Source: Azorinus chamasolen
Lineage: Eukaryota; Mollusca; Bivalvia; Cardiida; Solecurtidae
Assembly: GCA_963576725.1 (NCBI GenBank)
Contig: OY755252.1
Span: 42,239,552-42,303,551 of the forward strand
Direction: 5' to 3'
DNA length: 64,000 bases
Below, piece by piece: positions 21,290 to 31,589 of this stretch. A model generated the notes under the pieces. It was not told the DNA's origin. It did no database searches and was given only the letters and a program-made list of their open reading frames with translations. Each line of letters starts with the position of its first letter. Positions within the stretch are counted from its first letter, which is position 1. The translations under genes were made by a program, and so were the position numbers.

Positions 21290-21539
21290 TTAACCCTTTC
21301 CCTGTTCTGTATTCATGTAAGAAATAATGACATCATGAATATTTATTAGCTGAAATTCTATAATATAAACTTTCCAAGGGTTTGTTTTTGCTTTGACAAT
21401 AACTATAGAATCAGATCTATAGCATGTCCAAAGCAAACACAGCAGACCCTGATCAGACGGCTCCTCTAGGAGCTGTCTGATCTGGGTCTACTCTGTTTGC
21501 AAATGCGTGAAAACACGTTTCTATGAGGGAAAGGGTTAA
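21290..21539. repeat. TTAA-3 MITE, complete
   Basis: TTAA-flanked; CCCTTTCCCTGTTCTGTATT to CTATGAGGGAAAGGGTTAA. Core 21433-21500 with apex GCTCCTCTAGGAGC and the fixed mismatch. 21541-21640 is a stray end of another copy. Confidence 0.9.
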
Positions 21540-21714
21540 AGTAAAAACACTATCTTTAAAAGTTTGCATTACAAAGATCCACTATAACTATTCATGATGT
21601 CATTAGTTCGTACATGAAGATTGAACAGGGACAGGGTTACTGCTAGTAGCTATAAATGAGAAGACATATACTCTGTCTTTCCATGCTGATTGCCTATAAA
21701 AAAGAGTTTTTGGT

Positions 21715-21860
21715 GTACTCTAATTATCCTTAATAGAGACTTAGACAATTAGTGCTGACCCAGATCAAACACAACTCCTTAAGGAGCAGTTTGATCAAAG
21801 TCTACACCATTTTGTTAAGACCTCTGCCTAATTTAAAGTTAACAAAATGATGCCAAATTA
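21715..21860. repeat. HP-9 hairpin element
   Basis: GACCCAGATCAAACACAACT / GGAGCAGTTTGATCAAAGTC with apex CTCCTTAAGGAG. The CAGATC versus GATCA asymmetry is present. Confidence 0.55.
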
Positions 21861-21864
21861 AATT

Positions 21865-22630
21865 ACTTCGGCTCACAACTTGGTAGAGTGAGCAGATCGG
21901 ATATCTGAATACTTAGGTTGAATATGGTATTGTTTTTAAAAATAATTATTAGCTCCTGTTGGAGCCGTTTGATCAGGATCAGAGTTGGAAACCTAATATT
22001 ACACTGATTTTGATATTTACTTACCTACTATGATGCAAATTAAGACATAAAAAAGACGAATGATAGAGGTTGTGCTGTATTTTATATTCATTGCAAAGTA
22101 ATAAAACATAATAAAACTGTTGGAGGAATCGTGTTGTTTTTCTGAAGTTTCGACAGGTATCATTTGTTACGAGTATTGATGGATGAACGTAAAATCTGAA
22201 TTATGTGGCAGTTAACGATATTCACAAATAGTTTTAGCTGAAATTAAGACAATCTCGTACTGAAAGTTTAATAAATATAGAAAGTGTTTGACCCCATTAT
22301 TTCTTTTTTTTAATAGAGATCAAGAATTCATCATGTATTCAGGAGAAAAACAGTGGGTAGTTGAACAAATGACTTGTTAGCAGGCTTAAGACAAAGACGA
22401 ATGTGATGATGTTAAATAAAAAAAATATTGTTTGTGGCGTCTGCCCTTAGGGAACATAGATCATTCGATAATGATTGGTTTTGTTACCTGTATTGTCAAG
22501 GTTACATAAGATTCACACAAATAAGAAGTATATTCACAGTTCTGTATGAAAGATGACAAATTTAGACACTTTGCCAATGGGCAAGTGATCCATTATCATA
22601 TTTGTTGTTTAATAATGATAGTTTGAAGAT
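21865..22630. other. Unclassified intergenic sequence
   Basis: One isolated half hairpin (GCTCCTGTTGGAGCCGTTTG, 21952-21971). Otherwise AT-rich sequence with no ORF, no kinesin motif and no repeat I recognise. Confidence 0.4.
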
Positions 22631-22795
22631 TTTTAAAAAAATTTCAGAGTTAAGTTTTAGTGGATGTTTTCTACATAACCTTTTTAAAGCAACCACAAAA
22701 TGTAAAAATATGCTGAATATTCATTGTTTTATAAACAGAGATCACTCAGTATGAGACTTAAAGTTGCTCAACAATGACAAATGGTGCAGACCCTG

Positions 22796-23043
22796 TTAAC
22801 CCATCTCTTTCTGAATTTTAAAATGCATTTCTCCTTCTTTACCCATACCCTGTTCTATAATTACATATCTTCACAGTGTACAAGTGTATCGCTGTGCAAT
22901 CACTGCTATGGAATGCACTGGTTGCACAATCAACTTGTAAATAGTGCAGACCCTGATGAGACAGCTCCTGCAGGAGCTGTCTCATCTGGGTCTTCACTAT
23001 TTACAGGAAGGTATATTGACGTGAATAGCAAGCGAAGGGTTAA
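22796..23043. repeat. TTAA-5 MITE, complete
   Basis: TTAA-flanked, long arm first. Core 22936-23005 with apex GCTCCTGCAGGAGC; CCTGATGAG opposite CTCATCTGGG keeps the mismatch. Ends AGCAAGCGAAGGGTTAA. Confidence 0.92.
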
Positions 23044-23096
23044 CATCTGCCAGTAGATTTGTTTACTTCATTCAAAGGGTTGAAATCAAGTCACCT

Positions 23097-23330
23097 TTAA
23101 CCCTTTCCCTGTTCTATATTTAGTCCAAATTTCAATACCTACTGAATATTCATGGACAAAATATGAAAGGTGGAACATTGTAGCTATTTTAGAAATTAAA
23201 GAAACATCTTTCAAATTCCATTAGCAAACAGGGCAGACCTTGATCAAACAGCTCCTATAGGAGCCGTCTGATCTAGGTCTACTCTGTTTGCAAATGTGTG
23301 AAAACATGTTTATATGAGGGAAAGGGTTAA
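23097..23330. repeat. TTAA-1 MITE, reverse orientation
   Basis: TTAA at both ends. Starts CCCTTTCCCTGTTCTATATT, ends TATATGAGGGAAAGGGTTAA. Core 23224-23291. Confidence 0.9.
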
Positions 23331-23398
23331 TATGGAACAAAGTAATGTTCCTGGGGAGTTTTTTGCATAACTCATCCTGCATTAAATTTCCACCTGCC

Positions 23399-23616
23399 TT
23401 AACCTTTATTCTATGAATAATCATGACAAACTCCAGCCATTATATATATACATTAGTTATTTTATACTATTATATGAAACAAATGAATACATAGCTAAAT
23501 GGTATAACAGATCCATGACAAGAGCAGACCCTGATCAGATAGCTCCTACAGAAGGGGACTGATCTGGGTTAACTCTGTGTACAAAGATGTCATGTAACTA
23601 TGGAGTAAAGCATTAA
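23399..23616. repeat. TTAA-2 MITE, degenerate
   Basis: CTTTATTCTATGAATAATC to TATGGAGTAAAGCATTAA. Right arm of the core mutated (GGGGACTGATCTGGG). Preceded by a TA-2 fragment (23331-23398). Confidence 0.7.
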
Positions 23617-23918
23617 CCCTTCGCTTGCTATTCACGTCAATATACCTTCCTGTAAATAGTGCAGACCCAGATGAGACAGCTCCTGCAGGAGCTGTCTCAT
23701 CAGGGTCTGCACTATTTACAAGACGAGGGTTTGGTGCAAAACTATTGTAACTCCTTCACAAAGTGAAGGAGTTACAATAGTTTTGCACCAAGCCCTCGAA
23801 GTTGATTGTGCAACCAGTGTACTCCACAGCAGTGATTGCACAGAGAAATATGTGTACACAGTGAAGATATATGTAATTATACAAAAGGGCATGGGTAAAG
23901 AAGGTGAAATGTATTTTA
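23613..23918. repeat. TTAA-5 MITE carrying a nested hairpin insertion
   Basis: CCCTTCGCTTGCTATTCACG start; core 23653-23720. The long arm is split by a 76-bp insertion; the far end is lost after GAAATGTATTTTAAA, followed by a short GATGAT repeat. Confidence 0.88.
23723..23798. mobile_element. 76-bp hairpin insertion with AAG duplication
   Basis: Near-perfect ~35-bp inverted arms (GAGGGTTTGGTGCAAAACTA... with partner ending CACCAAGCCCTC) around a 5-base centre, flanked by AAG on both sides. Other TTAA-5 copies read TTTACAAGTTGATTG without it, so the empty site is known. Confidence 0.85.
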
Positions 23919-24011
23919 AATATGTTGATGATGATGATGATGAGTATAGATCATGATGAATATGTTACTGTTTATGATGTTGATATTACTGTTTGCAAAA
24001 TTATGGTGTTA

Positions 24012-24203
24012 TATTAACCCTTTGAATATGGGATACAACTGCACTGTCATTTGCAAACAGTGTAGACCCAGATCATGATCAGAGGGTTCAGTTAGGGTCT
24101 GCACTGTTTGTCATTCAAAGTCATATTGTAGATTTTGCCTGTTTGTACTATATGGACTCTAGCAATAAACAATGATGGGCTATTCCACTGTGAAAATTCA
24201 CCA
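24012..24203. repeat. TTAA-6b MITE
   Basis: CCCTTTGAATATGGGATAC start; GTGTAGACCCAGATC and GGGTCTGCACTGTTTGTC arms; then AATAAACAATGATGGGC. Right end replaced by a TTAA-4 half. Confidence 0.7.
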
Positions 24204-24345
24204 TTGAAAGCAAATGCTCCATTTATCACAATGGTTTCAACACTACACAATTCTTAAATTTTCCTTTTCTGGAGTGAATGCTCCTTTTGGGTAGATTTAT
24301 TCAAAGAGGTTGGATCTAAAAATAGCCTATGAGGGAAAGGGTTAA
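24203..24345. repeat. TTAA-4 MITE, right half
   Basis: From the hairpin right arm (GCAAATGCTCCATTTATC) to CTATGAGGGAAAGGGTTAA. Confidence 0.75.
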
Positions 24346-24454
24346 ACATTGAACACTTAGTAACCATCATCTGGAAACAATGTCACCAGCTTCTTTTCTC
24401 AAAATATATACCCTGCATTCTTTTTCCAAAAATCGTGTTGTTGAGTCACCTGCC

Positions 24455-24645
24455 GAGAGGCAGTATGTCACTTAGGGATCACTTTTCCGTCGTCTGTCTG
24501 TCCATCTGTACATCCCTCAGTCTGTCACACTTTTTTTTTGACCATCATTTCTAAACTAATCATTATAGAGCTGTTTTGATCTTTTTTATCCGTATTTTGG
24601 CAGAAAAGCGTCATTTAATTCTGGTCTCTTTAAACCCTAACAAGT
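24455..24645 (+). mobile_element. Helentron/pearl-like 5' end fragment
   Basis: TCACCTGCCGAGAGGCAG head, GTCTGTCTGTCC microsatellite, then a CATCATTTCTAAACTAATCA block. The same order occurs at 49457-49640. Confidence 0.5.
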
Positions 24646-24904
24646 GTTATGGCATTTGCATTTGACTGAGATTAGAGAGTCTGCAGTTCTCAATCCATTT
24701 TAATTCTTTTATACTGAATGGACACTCATGGACCATTTCACATGGAATATTCAGCATTTAAATGTGTGAATTATATTGCAGAGAGGATAAATAAAGTAAA
24801 GTACCTAGTTATAGTCTACTTTCAGTCCGAATGACCGCTCAGCTGACTGTATATTTACTCCCCTGGTCATTGAGTCATTGGCCTACAATATTGAGCACTG
24901 CTAA

Positions 24905-25109
24905 CATATGGCGCAATCATGCAGCCGCAGTACCGGCTAGTGACCCTCATAGGTACCCATTTTAACCCCTGGGTGGAGAGGAGGCAACCTCATGCGGGAG
25001 GGAGACACTGAAAAAAGTCTCTGAAATTTCTTGGAGGGACCAGGATTTGAACTCCTGACCTCCGGATTGGTAGTCGAGCACGTTACCACTAGACCACCAC
25101 ACCTACACG
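24905..25109 (-). mobile_element. tRNA-derived SINE
   Basis: On the minus strand a tRNA-like head carries box A (GTGGTCTAGTGGTAACG) and box B (AGTTCAAATCC), followed by a tail unlike a tRNA 3' end (CCTCCCGCATGAGGTTGCC). It ends ~150 bases before a KIF13 exon. Confidence 0.8.
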
Positions 25110-25261
25110 ATATGATATTATAATTACAGATACATGCACTATCACTACCACAAAATTCTAATGGGATGCAGAGTGTATTGTTCGTCTTAACTGGATCCAA
25201 ACTGTTGAAAAATTTTCTTGGTTGAGCGAGTTAATAAAGTTGATAAATTTTCTATTTTCAG

Positions 25262-25374
25262 GTGTCAGGTGAAAAAGTAAGCAAACTAAGCCTGGTGGAC
25301 TTGGCGGGTAGTGAGAGGGCACAAAAGACTGGAGCTATGGGCGATAGGCTAAGGGAGGGAAGCAATATAAACAA
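25262..25374 (+). CDS. KIF13: KIF13-family kinesin, motor-domain exon (switch II)
   Basis: Acceptor TCTATTTTCAG, donor GTGAGA, phase 0 in and 2 out. Encodes [20 protein letters not shown] and on to [15 protein letters not shown] is the switch II nucleotide-sensing motif of kinesin motors. The five visible exons (681 bases, 227 codons) join without frame break. They match the KIF13A/B and Drosophila Khc-73 kinesin-3 branch better than KIF1 or KIF16, because of the ALADQ(G)GKSKNKF loop and the SMKAPDLKEKLEESEKLL segment. The family is a plus-end microtubule motor for vesicle and receptor transport. The preceding exons (P-loop, switch I SSRSH) are not found in the window, so this is a partial gene here. 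Confidence 0.93.
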
Positions 25375-25455
25375 GTGAGAAACATATCTCCAGTTGTCTC
25401 CCTTTGGTCATTGAAAAACATGTGCTTGTGTATGAATTGTGTAATCATTTAGAAA

Positions 25456-25687
25456 TCCTTTATCTCATAGATAATGCCTTTTAGTGCCTTTGTAAACAGT
25501 GTAGACCTAGATCAGTCGACACTGTTTGCTTATGAAATAATGTAGATCTGATTCTACACTCTCTGAGATGGTCAGTTTTGCCTTGTTCTGAGATGGTCAG
25601 TTTTGCCTTGTTCATAATGCTGTTATAGAAGTTCAACTAATTGATATTCATATAGTCATCATTTCTTTTATGAATATTAATCAGGTA
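25456..25687. repeat. TTAA-2 MITE with hairpin tip deleted, in a KIF13 intron
   Basis: Core reads GTAGACCTAGATCAGTCGAC then ACTGTTTGC. The long arm holds a 30-base tandem duplication (CTGAGATGGTCAGTTTTGCC twice, 25563-25610). Confidence 0.7.
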
Positions 25688-25761
25688 ACTCTGCCAATGG
25701 TGAAGACCACACTTTGTATTTAAAATTTTACATTGTCACTTTTTGCTTCTTCTTTTTACAG

Positions 25762-25870
25762 ATCTCTGACAACGTTAGGTCTAGTAATTTCAGCTCTAGC
25801 CGACCAAGGGGGCAAGAGTAAAAACAAATTTGTTCCATACAGAGACTCCGTCCTTACCTGGCTGCTGAAG
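25762..25870 (+). CDS. KIF13: KIF13-family kinesin, motor-domain exon (INKSL to [11 protein letters not shown])
   Basis: Acceptor TTTTTACAG, donor GTAAGT; 109 bases, phase 2 in, 0 out. Completes [18 protein letters not shown] and [13 protein letters not shown], both near-invariant in kinesin-3 motors. Confidence 0.95.
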
Positions 25871-26360
25871 GTAAGTGTTTTGTGTAGCTAATAAGCTTGA
25901 ATCAACACAGGTCTCGGCAATATCCTAGAATAGCTCCCCGTACCACGGAATGAATCAGAATACCTTTGACATTGCCTCCATTGGTATTTAAGTATACATT
26001 AATTCCGAGATATTGCGGTAATAGCTGTGGGGCTATTCCAGGTCATTGCCCAGGTCTCATACTGCTAAATTTAAAGAATAGTGGCAGGGCAGGGCATGGC
26101 ATGACCCTGTCTGTTCCCGTATGCTTCTGACAATCTGTGCATCTGAATGTCTGTGAGTGTATTTGTGGGTCAGGAAAAGATGATTTCAGTTAAGCTTGCT
26201 TTGACACATATATGAAATTGACAATTTTTGTGTACAGATGTATTGCATGGAGACAAATATTTTTGATTACATTTTGGGTCAAGGTCAAGGTTACTTGGCT
26301 TCTCATCTGAGTCAAAGCAGTTTGTAAATGCCAGTCAAACTGTGCTTAGCAGGATGCAAA

Positions 26361-26835
26361 TTAACCCTTTCCTTCATATAAACACCTTTTTATGCATCTG
26401 CAAACAGAGTAGACCCAGATCAGATGGCTCCTATAGGAGCCCTCTGATCAGGGTCTGCTCTGTTTGCTTATGGAATTTGATAGATCTGTTACTTTAGTTT
26501 TTAAAATGTCTACAATGTTCCATCTTCCATATTATAAGTATTATTAACCCTGTCCCTCATATAAACGTGTTTTCACACATTTGCAAACAGAGCAGACCCA
26601 GATCAGACGGCTCCTAGAGGAGCCGTCTGATTAAGGTCTGGTCTGTTTGCTAATGGAATTTTATAGATCTGTTTCTTTACTTTCTATAATGTCTACAGTG
26701 TTCTACCTTCCATATTTCTTTCTAACTATTTTGTTAATGAATATTCAGTAGGTATTGAAATTTGGCCTAAATACAGAACAAGGAAAGGGTTAAGTAGATA
26801 TTGAAATTTGGAATAAATATAGAACAGGTAAAGGT
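26361..26835. repeat. TTAA-1 MITE interrupted by a second TTAA-1 MITE
   Basis: Outer copy 26361-26543 plus 26794-26835 (GATATTGAAATTTGGAATAA). Core 26399-26467 with apex GCTCCTATAGGAGC. Confidence 0.75.
26544..26793. repeat. TTAA-1 MITE nested at a TTAA of the outer copy
   Basis: TTAA on each side; CCCTGTCCCTCATATAAACG to ACAAGGAAAGGGTTAA. Lies 100 bases before a KIF13 exon. Confidence 0.85.
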
Positions 26836-26893
26836 TTGGCATTCAGAAGTGCAATGAAAAGATAGAAACAGATATCAATGTGAATGATTTCAG

Positions 26894-27106
26894 GACAATC
26901 TAGGAGGTAACAGTAAGACTGTGATGGTGGCCACCATTAGTCCATCAGCCGATAACTACGAGGAGACCTTGTCTACACTGAGATACGCTGACAGAGCGAA
27001 GAGAATCGTGAATCACGCTGTTGTGAATGAGGATCCGAATGCTAGAATTATACGCGAGCTGAGGGAGGAAGTGGACTTCCTTCAGAAAGAACTTAAAGAA
27101 GCACAG
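26894..27106 (+). CDS. KIF13: KIF13-family kinesin, end of motor and neck
   Basis: 213 bases, phase 0 both sides, acceptor GATTTCAG, donor GTATTG. Encodes [20 protein letters not shown], then [30 protein letters not shown] and the start of the neck coiled coil (LQKELKEAQ). Confidence 0.96.
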
Positions 27107-27119
27107 GTATTGTGTTTAC

Positions 27120-27325
27120 TCATTACATAATGAATATTATATAAATAATGACTTTATGAATATTCATTAGCTGAAGTTTAATAATGGCACGATGTACAAG
27201 GGAAGGTTTTACAAATTATAGAATTTGATCTGTATTATTTCATAAGCACACAGAACAGACCTTGCCTTTTAACACCTTTACAAACAGAGTAGATCCAGAT
27301 CAGACACCTCCTGTATTGTAAGTAT
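27120..27325. repeat. Degenerate TTAA-2 MITE right after the exon donor
   Basis: Begins 14 bases past the donor. Has ATGAATATTCATTAGCTGAA and CAGAACAGACCTTGCC; the hairpin is scrambled. Confidence 0.55.
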
Positions 27326-27332
27326 GCCAACA

Positions 27333-27830
27333 CCCAGTCTCCTGTTTACACATTTTAGAAAGCTGAGTAATTCAATTTGGCACCATTTTTAGCTTGTCTG
27401 TTTCGCAGAAAAGTCAAGGTATTGTGATCACTGGGTCGTAGGCCTTGTCGTTGTTGTCGTCATTGGCGTTGTCGTCGTCGATGGCATGCAAAAACTCTAA
27501 TGTAGCTCATTACTCGAAAAGTATAAGAGTTATCAACACGAATATTCATAGGTTATTTGATCTCATTGTGGGGAAGGCCCCTACATAAGAACCATAACTC
27601 TTGATTTCAAAATTTTGGAGTTATGGCCCTTTGTTTCAAAAGTTTTTAATTTAGCTGGACAAGCACACGGCTCTTGTATTAACTGTAGACTGACTAGTGG
27701 CAAATGATGAAGACCCTGATCAAGTTACTCCAGCAAGGGGACATTTGATCTGGGTCTGCGATATTTGCCTTAGTTTTTTTGCCCAAATACCTGGAGTAGA
27801 CTGTTTTAATGGGAATGGGAATTACTTAAT
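27333..27830. repeat. HP-9 element interrupted by a Helentron-like insertion
   Basis: Left 27333-27390 ends in a T-run. Right from 27678 has TAGACTGACTAG and the hairpin GACCCTGATCAAGTTAC / ACATTTGATCTGGGTC. Confidence 0.55.
27391..27677 (+). mobile_element. Short Helentron-like element
   Basis: Inserted after TTTTT. AGCTTGTC at its start and GGACAAGC near its end form subterminal inverted repeats; it finishes GGCTCTTGTA. Interior: GTTGTCGTCGTC repeats and TTGGAGTTATGGCCC. Confidence 0.5.
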
Positions 27831-27834
27831 TGGC

Positions 27835-28003
27835 AATTTACAGACAGTGTAGACCCAGCTATTAGGGCTTCTTGTGGAACCCTTTGAGAAGGATCTGAAA
27901 TCTGTTTATTGAAAATCCTCTTGAAAATTTAATTCTTTCACCTGAATAAACTAAAACATTAAACAATGATGGATCTTTCCACTTTGGGAATCATGCTGAA
28001 GTT
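27835..28003. repeat. TTAA-6b MITE, degenerate
   Basis: CAGTGTAGACCCAGC, GAAAATCCTCTTG and CATTAAACAATGATGG blocks in family order. Confidence 0.5.
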
Positions 28004-28245
28004 TAACCTTTTACTTAATGAATATTCATGTAAAAATAATGACTTTCTGTAATGAGCTAAATTTTTATAATTATGACCAAGGCAATTATTGGCTATCCAA
28101 ATTGATAGTATTTAGTTATTTAGTATTTTAGTATTTAGTAAACAGAGCAGAACCTGGTTTGGCTGCTCCTTCAGGACCTGTATGATCTGGATCTACTCTT
28201 ATTTACAAATGTGTAAATATACATCTTTAGTAAGTACAGGGATAA
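28003..28245. repeat. TTAA-2 MITE, degenerate
   Basis: CCTTTTACTTAATGAATATT start; a short TAGTATTTAG repeat in the long arm; core CAGAACCTGG / CTGGATCTACTC. Ends 40 bases before the next KIF13 exon. Confidence 0.6.
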
Positions 28246-28288
28246 AACAAATCAGTATTAAGGTTACCTTTTTTCATGTTCTTGATAG

Positions 28289-28399
28289 AGTATGAAGGCA
28301 CCAGACTTGAAGGAGAAACTGGAGGAATCTGAGAAGTTACTGAAGGAGATGAGAAAAACCTGGGAGGAGAAACTGGCGGAGACGGAGAAAATACAAACG
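28289..28399 (+). CDS. KIF13: KIF13-family kinesin, neck-linker coiled-coil exon
   Basis: 111 bases, phase 0 both sides, acceptor CTTGATAG, donor GTTAGT. Encodes SMKAPDLKEKLEESEKLLKE then MRKTWEEKLAETEKIQT, the Glu/Lys-rich helix that in KIF13 links motor to FHA domain. Confidence 0.93.
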
Positions 28400-28497
28400 G
28401 TTAGTTCTATCCTAACTACTAGAAGTATTTAGACTCCCCAGTATCCCTTCTCTACGGGTTTGTAGAGATGAATAATTCAATTTGGCATAATTTTGAT

Positions 28498-28890
28498 AAC
28501 TTTTACCCTTTCCCTGTGGTATATTCATGTATGAAATAATGACATCATTAATATTTATAAGCTAACGTTTTTAAAATGCCATAATTACATTGTACAGTAA
28601 AACCTCTCTATAACGGCCACTAAATCACATCAAATATTTTGTGTTAAGGCAGATGGCAGCTTAAATCAAGGTGAAAGTAAAACAGAACGCTCCTATACTT
28701 TCACCTTGTTTTAAGCAGCCACCTGCTCTAAATACAAACCAATTAACACAATTTAGTGGCAGTTATAGAGAGGTTTTACTGTATGTACACACAATTTTTT
28801 GGTATTGTTAGAAACTGTATAATCAGATCTTTTTCATAAGCAAACTGAACAGACACTTATCAGATGGTTCCTTTCATTTCATATTTACAC
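28498..28890. repeat. TTAA-3 MITE interrupted by a TA-1 MITE
   Basis: Left 28498-28592 (CCCTTTCCCTGTGGTATATT); right 28784-28890 (TAGAAACTGTATAATCAG and half a core). Confidence 0.7.
28593..28783. repeat. TA-1 MITE, hairpin tip deleted
   Basis: TA-flanked with intact ends. The centre reads GAACGCTCCTATACTTTCAC: the distal right arm is lost. Confidence 0.85.
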
Positions 28891-28938
28891 CAAAACTTGT
28901 CTGCATCAACAACTCATTGGAAGCCCTAGTCTGGATCC

Positions 28939-29167
28939 TTAACCCTTTCCCTCATAGGCTATTTTTAGATCCAACCACTTTATATAAATCTACCCAAAAG
29001 GAGCATTAACTAGAGAAAAGGAAAATTTTAGAATTTTGTAGTTTGAAACCATTGTGATAAATAGAGCAGTCGCTCCTATAGGAACAAATGCTCTATTTAT
29101 CACAATGGTTTCAACAGGTGATTTTTACAGAGGTGTAGAAAGGCGTATTTATGGGGGGAAGGGTTAA
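28939..29167. repeat. TTAA-4 MITE, complete
   Basis: CCCTTTCCCTCATAGGC to GGGGGGAAGGGTTAA, TTAA both sides; hairpin 29043-29116. 29168-29255 is a TA-2 fragment. Confidence 0.88.
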
Positions 29168-29257
29168 GACAGGTGGTAGCTTAATGGAGGTTAAAATTAA
29201 GCAGAAAGTTCCCACTGGAGCTTTTTGCATTACTTTCATTCTCAATTAAGTACTCTT

Positions 29258-29735
29258 TACCTGATAGAAATGCCTTGTTATGCCTTTTCTAGCAGAGTAG
29301 ACCCAGATTGCTAGCTCCTGTCTGATCGAAGTCTGCTCTATACCCGTAGATCTTAATTCTACGGTTCCTGCCATAGCCAAGAACTCCGGAGTTCATATGT
29401 CATTATAAATATTCATCTGATTAATATTCATGACCCCCACCACACCCAAATAAAACTTCTTTTTTTTGGGGGGGGGGGGGGGGGGGGGATATTGATTTTG
29501 CTCTGTCTGTTGGTTGGTTGGCAGGTTTGTCTGTAACTTTGATGTTGGTGATAATTTTGTTGCCATTGCACATACATACTTCAAACTTAGCATACATGTG
29601 CAACTTGATAGAAGCAAACATTTTAAGGGTTGAAATAAGGTCAAGGTCATACATTAAGGTCAAAAGTTATATCGGGGGCATAGTGTTTCACAAACGCATC
29701 TTGTTTACATAAATATTCCTCAGGTAAATAGTTAA
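29258..29735. repeat. TTAA-2 MITE interrupted by a Helentron-like element
   Basis: Left part runs to ATATTCATGA (29430); right part resumes TACATAAATATTCCTCAGG (29704). Confidence 0.65.
29431..29703 (+). mobile_element. Short Helentron-like element
   Basis: Starts CCCCCACCACACCC, has a ~20-base G-run (29468-29488), and ends CGGGGGCATAGTGTTTCAC with a small GTGTTT/AAACGC hairpin and CTTGTT at the border. Confidence 0.5.
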
Positions 29736-29897
29736 GAAGTCTTTTGCTGCATCAAAAAGGCAGACAGCTTATGCAAGTTATGTAGATATCTCCCGTTAGA
29801 AATTGTTTGTGTTGCTTTTGTTTCACAATGACCCTTTCCCTGTTGAATACTTATGTAGCAAATAATGAACATATAAATATTAACTAGTTACATTTTT

Positions 29898-31456
29898 ATG
29901 CCCCCGCCTTCACGTGACGGGGGCATTAAGATTTACCCTTGTCCGTCTGTACATACGTCTGAAAATTTCGTCTAGGATTTCTTGGCTTGTGTAAAGTGGA
30001 ATGATTTGACTTTTGGTCTGAAGCATTATCATAGTATCATTGATCGCCGCATGAGCGGCGATCACTAATGGAATGCTCAAAAGTATTTACCCATGTAGGA
30101 GGGGTAGCGACAAGTTTTACAAATTGGCTCATGAGAGCGTGGCAGAGAATAGTTTCTATCTGCATTATTGATGTAGTGAAATATGTGATGTAAAAACCTT
30201 CATACGATGTTTAAAAAGAAATTTATCAAACAAATGTACAATAATAACAATAATTATGACACTTTTTTCGTCGAAGTATCGACATTAAATGCCAAAAACA
30301 GTTTTGTAAACATAAATGAAGCCGGGTCAAAGTCGCAGAATTGAAGCCGGGTCAAAACTGTAGTCGTGCACCTGTTTGCGGTGCTCTCGTTCTAAATTAT
30401 GCCCTTCAGAAATTTTGACATAAGACGGGAAAACGTGCTCGAATTTGAAAAATAAGATCATTTGAATCGACAGTCGATATGTTAATTCAAACAGACATGG
30501 TTATTATTCTACCGGAGGCTCTACATGGTCAAAATCGAATTCCGTCGTCTCGGTTTCTGTTTTTAGATAGGACTAACGTCACTCGTTAATGGAACTGAAC
30601 AGGCTATATTTAGGTCTATGACCATCACCGCCCTTGTTAGAGTTTATTGATTAAATTATCATGAGAGTGATAAATGTTGTAATGAAGTTTTATTGTTTTA
30701 TTTATTTTTATTTAAAAAAGTCGTTTTATTTTTTTTATTTAAAAAAGTCGTCAATATAGTAGTATGATAACTTTATATACATCTTCAATTTCCCTTGTAG
30801 TATGTCTGGCCTGATAGCGTAGTGGTTACCACGGTCGCCTATCGTGCAGTCAGCCCTGGTTCGATTCTCACCGCTGACGAAAAAAAAATTTCTCTCTTTT
30901 TCCTTTCTATTTTTTTTAAATGGCGGTTTGGGTTTTTACTGGGATAGTTAATGATAATTATCCATATTAAGTGTTTTTTCTTTCAACTTATACGTTATTT
31001 TTGGATGCAATCTTGGTCAAGTTCAAATATGGATCATGTCGGGTTCCGAACTAGGTCACTACGTCATTACACTCTAGAGGCTACATATTTCGTTAAGTTT
31101 TTAATGAAATGTTGTATTTCAATTGTCTTAACAAAACAGTTCCTTATTAAAAACCTTCCTTGTACACAAATTTCCCGGCGATCCAATGCCTTGCATCAGT
31201 ATTCGTCTTGTAGTGAGTTGTAACGTGTCTCCCCTTTTCAGGTCTGTCGTCCATCTACTTCCTGTTTGCCAACACTTTGATTGAATTTTGGTGATTGTCT
31301 AATGACAAAAAAATTTGTCAAATATTTCTTCAATGAAGCTGCAATGATTTGATATTTGGTTTGATAGTGAGTTGTACCGTGTCTCCCCTTTTCAGGTCTG
31401 TCGTTCATCTACTTCCTGTTTGCTGGCGGGGGCATCCGTGTCCCCATGGACACATT
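29898..31456 (+). mobile_element. Helentron/pearl-like non-autonomous element
   Basis: 5' terminus ATGCCCCCGCC with a terminal hairpin (ATGCCCCCG/CGGGGGCAT); GTCCGTCTGTAC follows. The 3' end has the inverse GGCGGGGGCAT, then a GTGTCC-CCAT-GGACAC hairpin just before the border. Two ~155-bp core repeats (GTCTCCCCTTTTCAGGTCTG) lie at 31206 and 31361. It sits in a T-run. No Rep/helicase ORF. Confidence 0.75.
30808..30879 (+). mobile_element. tRNA-like SINE head inside the Helentron-like element
   Basis: TGATAGCGTAGTGGTTACC (box A) and GGTTCGATTC (box B) at tRNA spacing, followed by an A-run. No CCA-compatible acceptor stem, so a SINE rather than a tRNA gene. Confidence 0.65.
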
Positions 31457-31589
31457 TTTTAACAGCATTCTTAACAAGGGATTTTTTGACTGTGACAGAA
31501 ACTAAAAGCTCAGATCTATATTATTCTACTCCATTTGCAAAGGCGTGAAAAAGTGTCAACCCCAGTAAACCAAAAGATTAATAAAGAAC

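Larger units (their letters stand above)
29829..31560. repeat. TTAA-3 MITE interrupted by a 1.5-kb Helentron-like element
   Basis: Left 29829-29897 ends GTTACATTTTT. Right from 31457 reads AACAGCATTCTTAACAAGGG. An uninterrupted relative at 62491-62512 joins them (ACATTTTTTAACAGCATTCC). Confidence 0.75.

Noticed and set aside
24937..25200. Minus-strand 87-aa ORF next to a KIF13 exon
   Set aside because: It is the chance reading frame of a tRNA-derived SINE.
29460..29490. G-quadruplex candidate in a ~20-base G-run, and similar runs at 42850 and 54748
   Set aside because: Pure homopolymers are prone to sequencing error and slippage; nothing else supports function.
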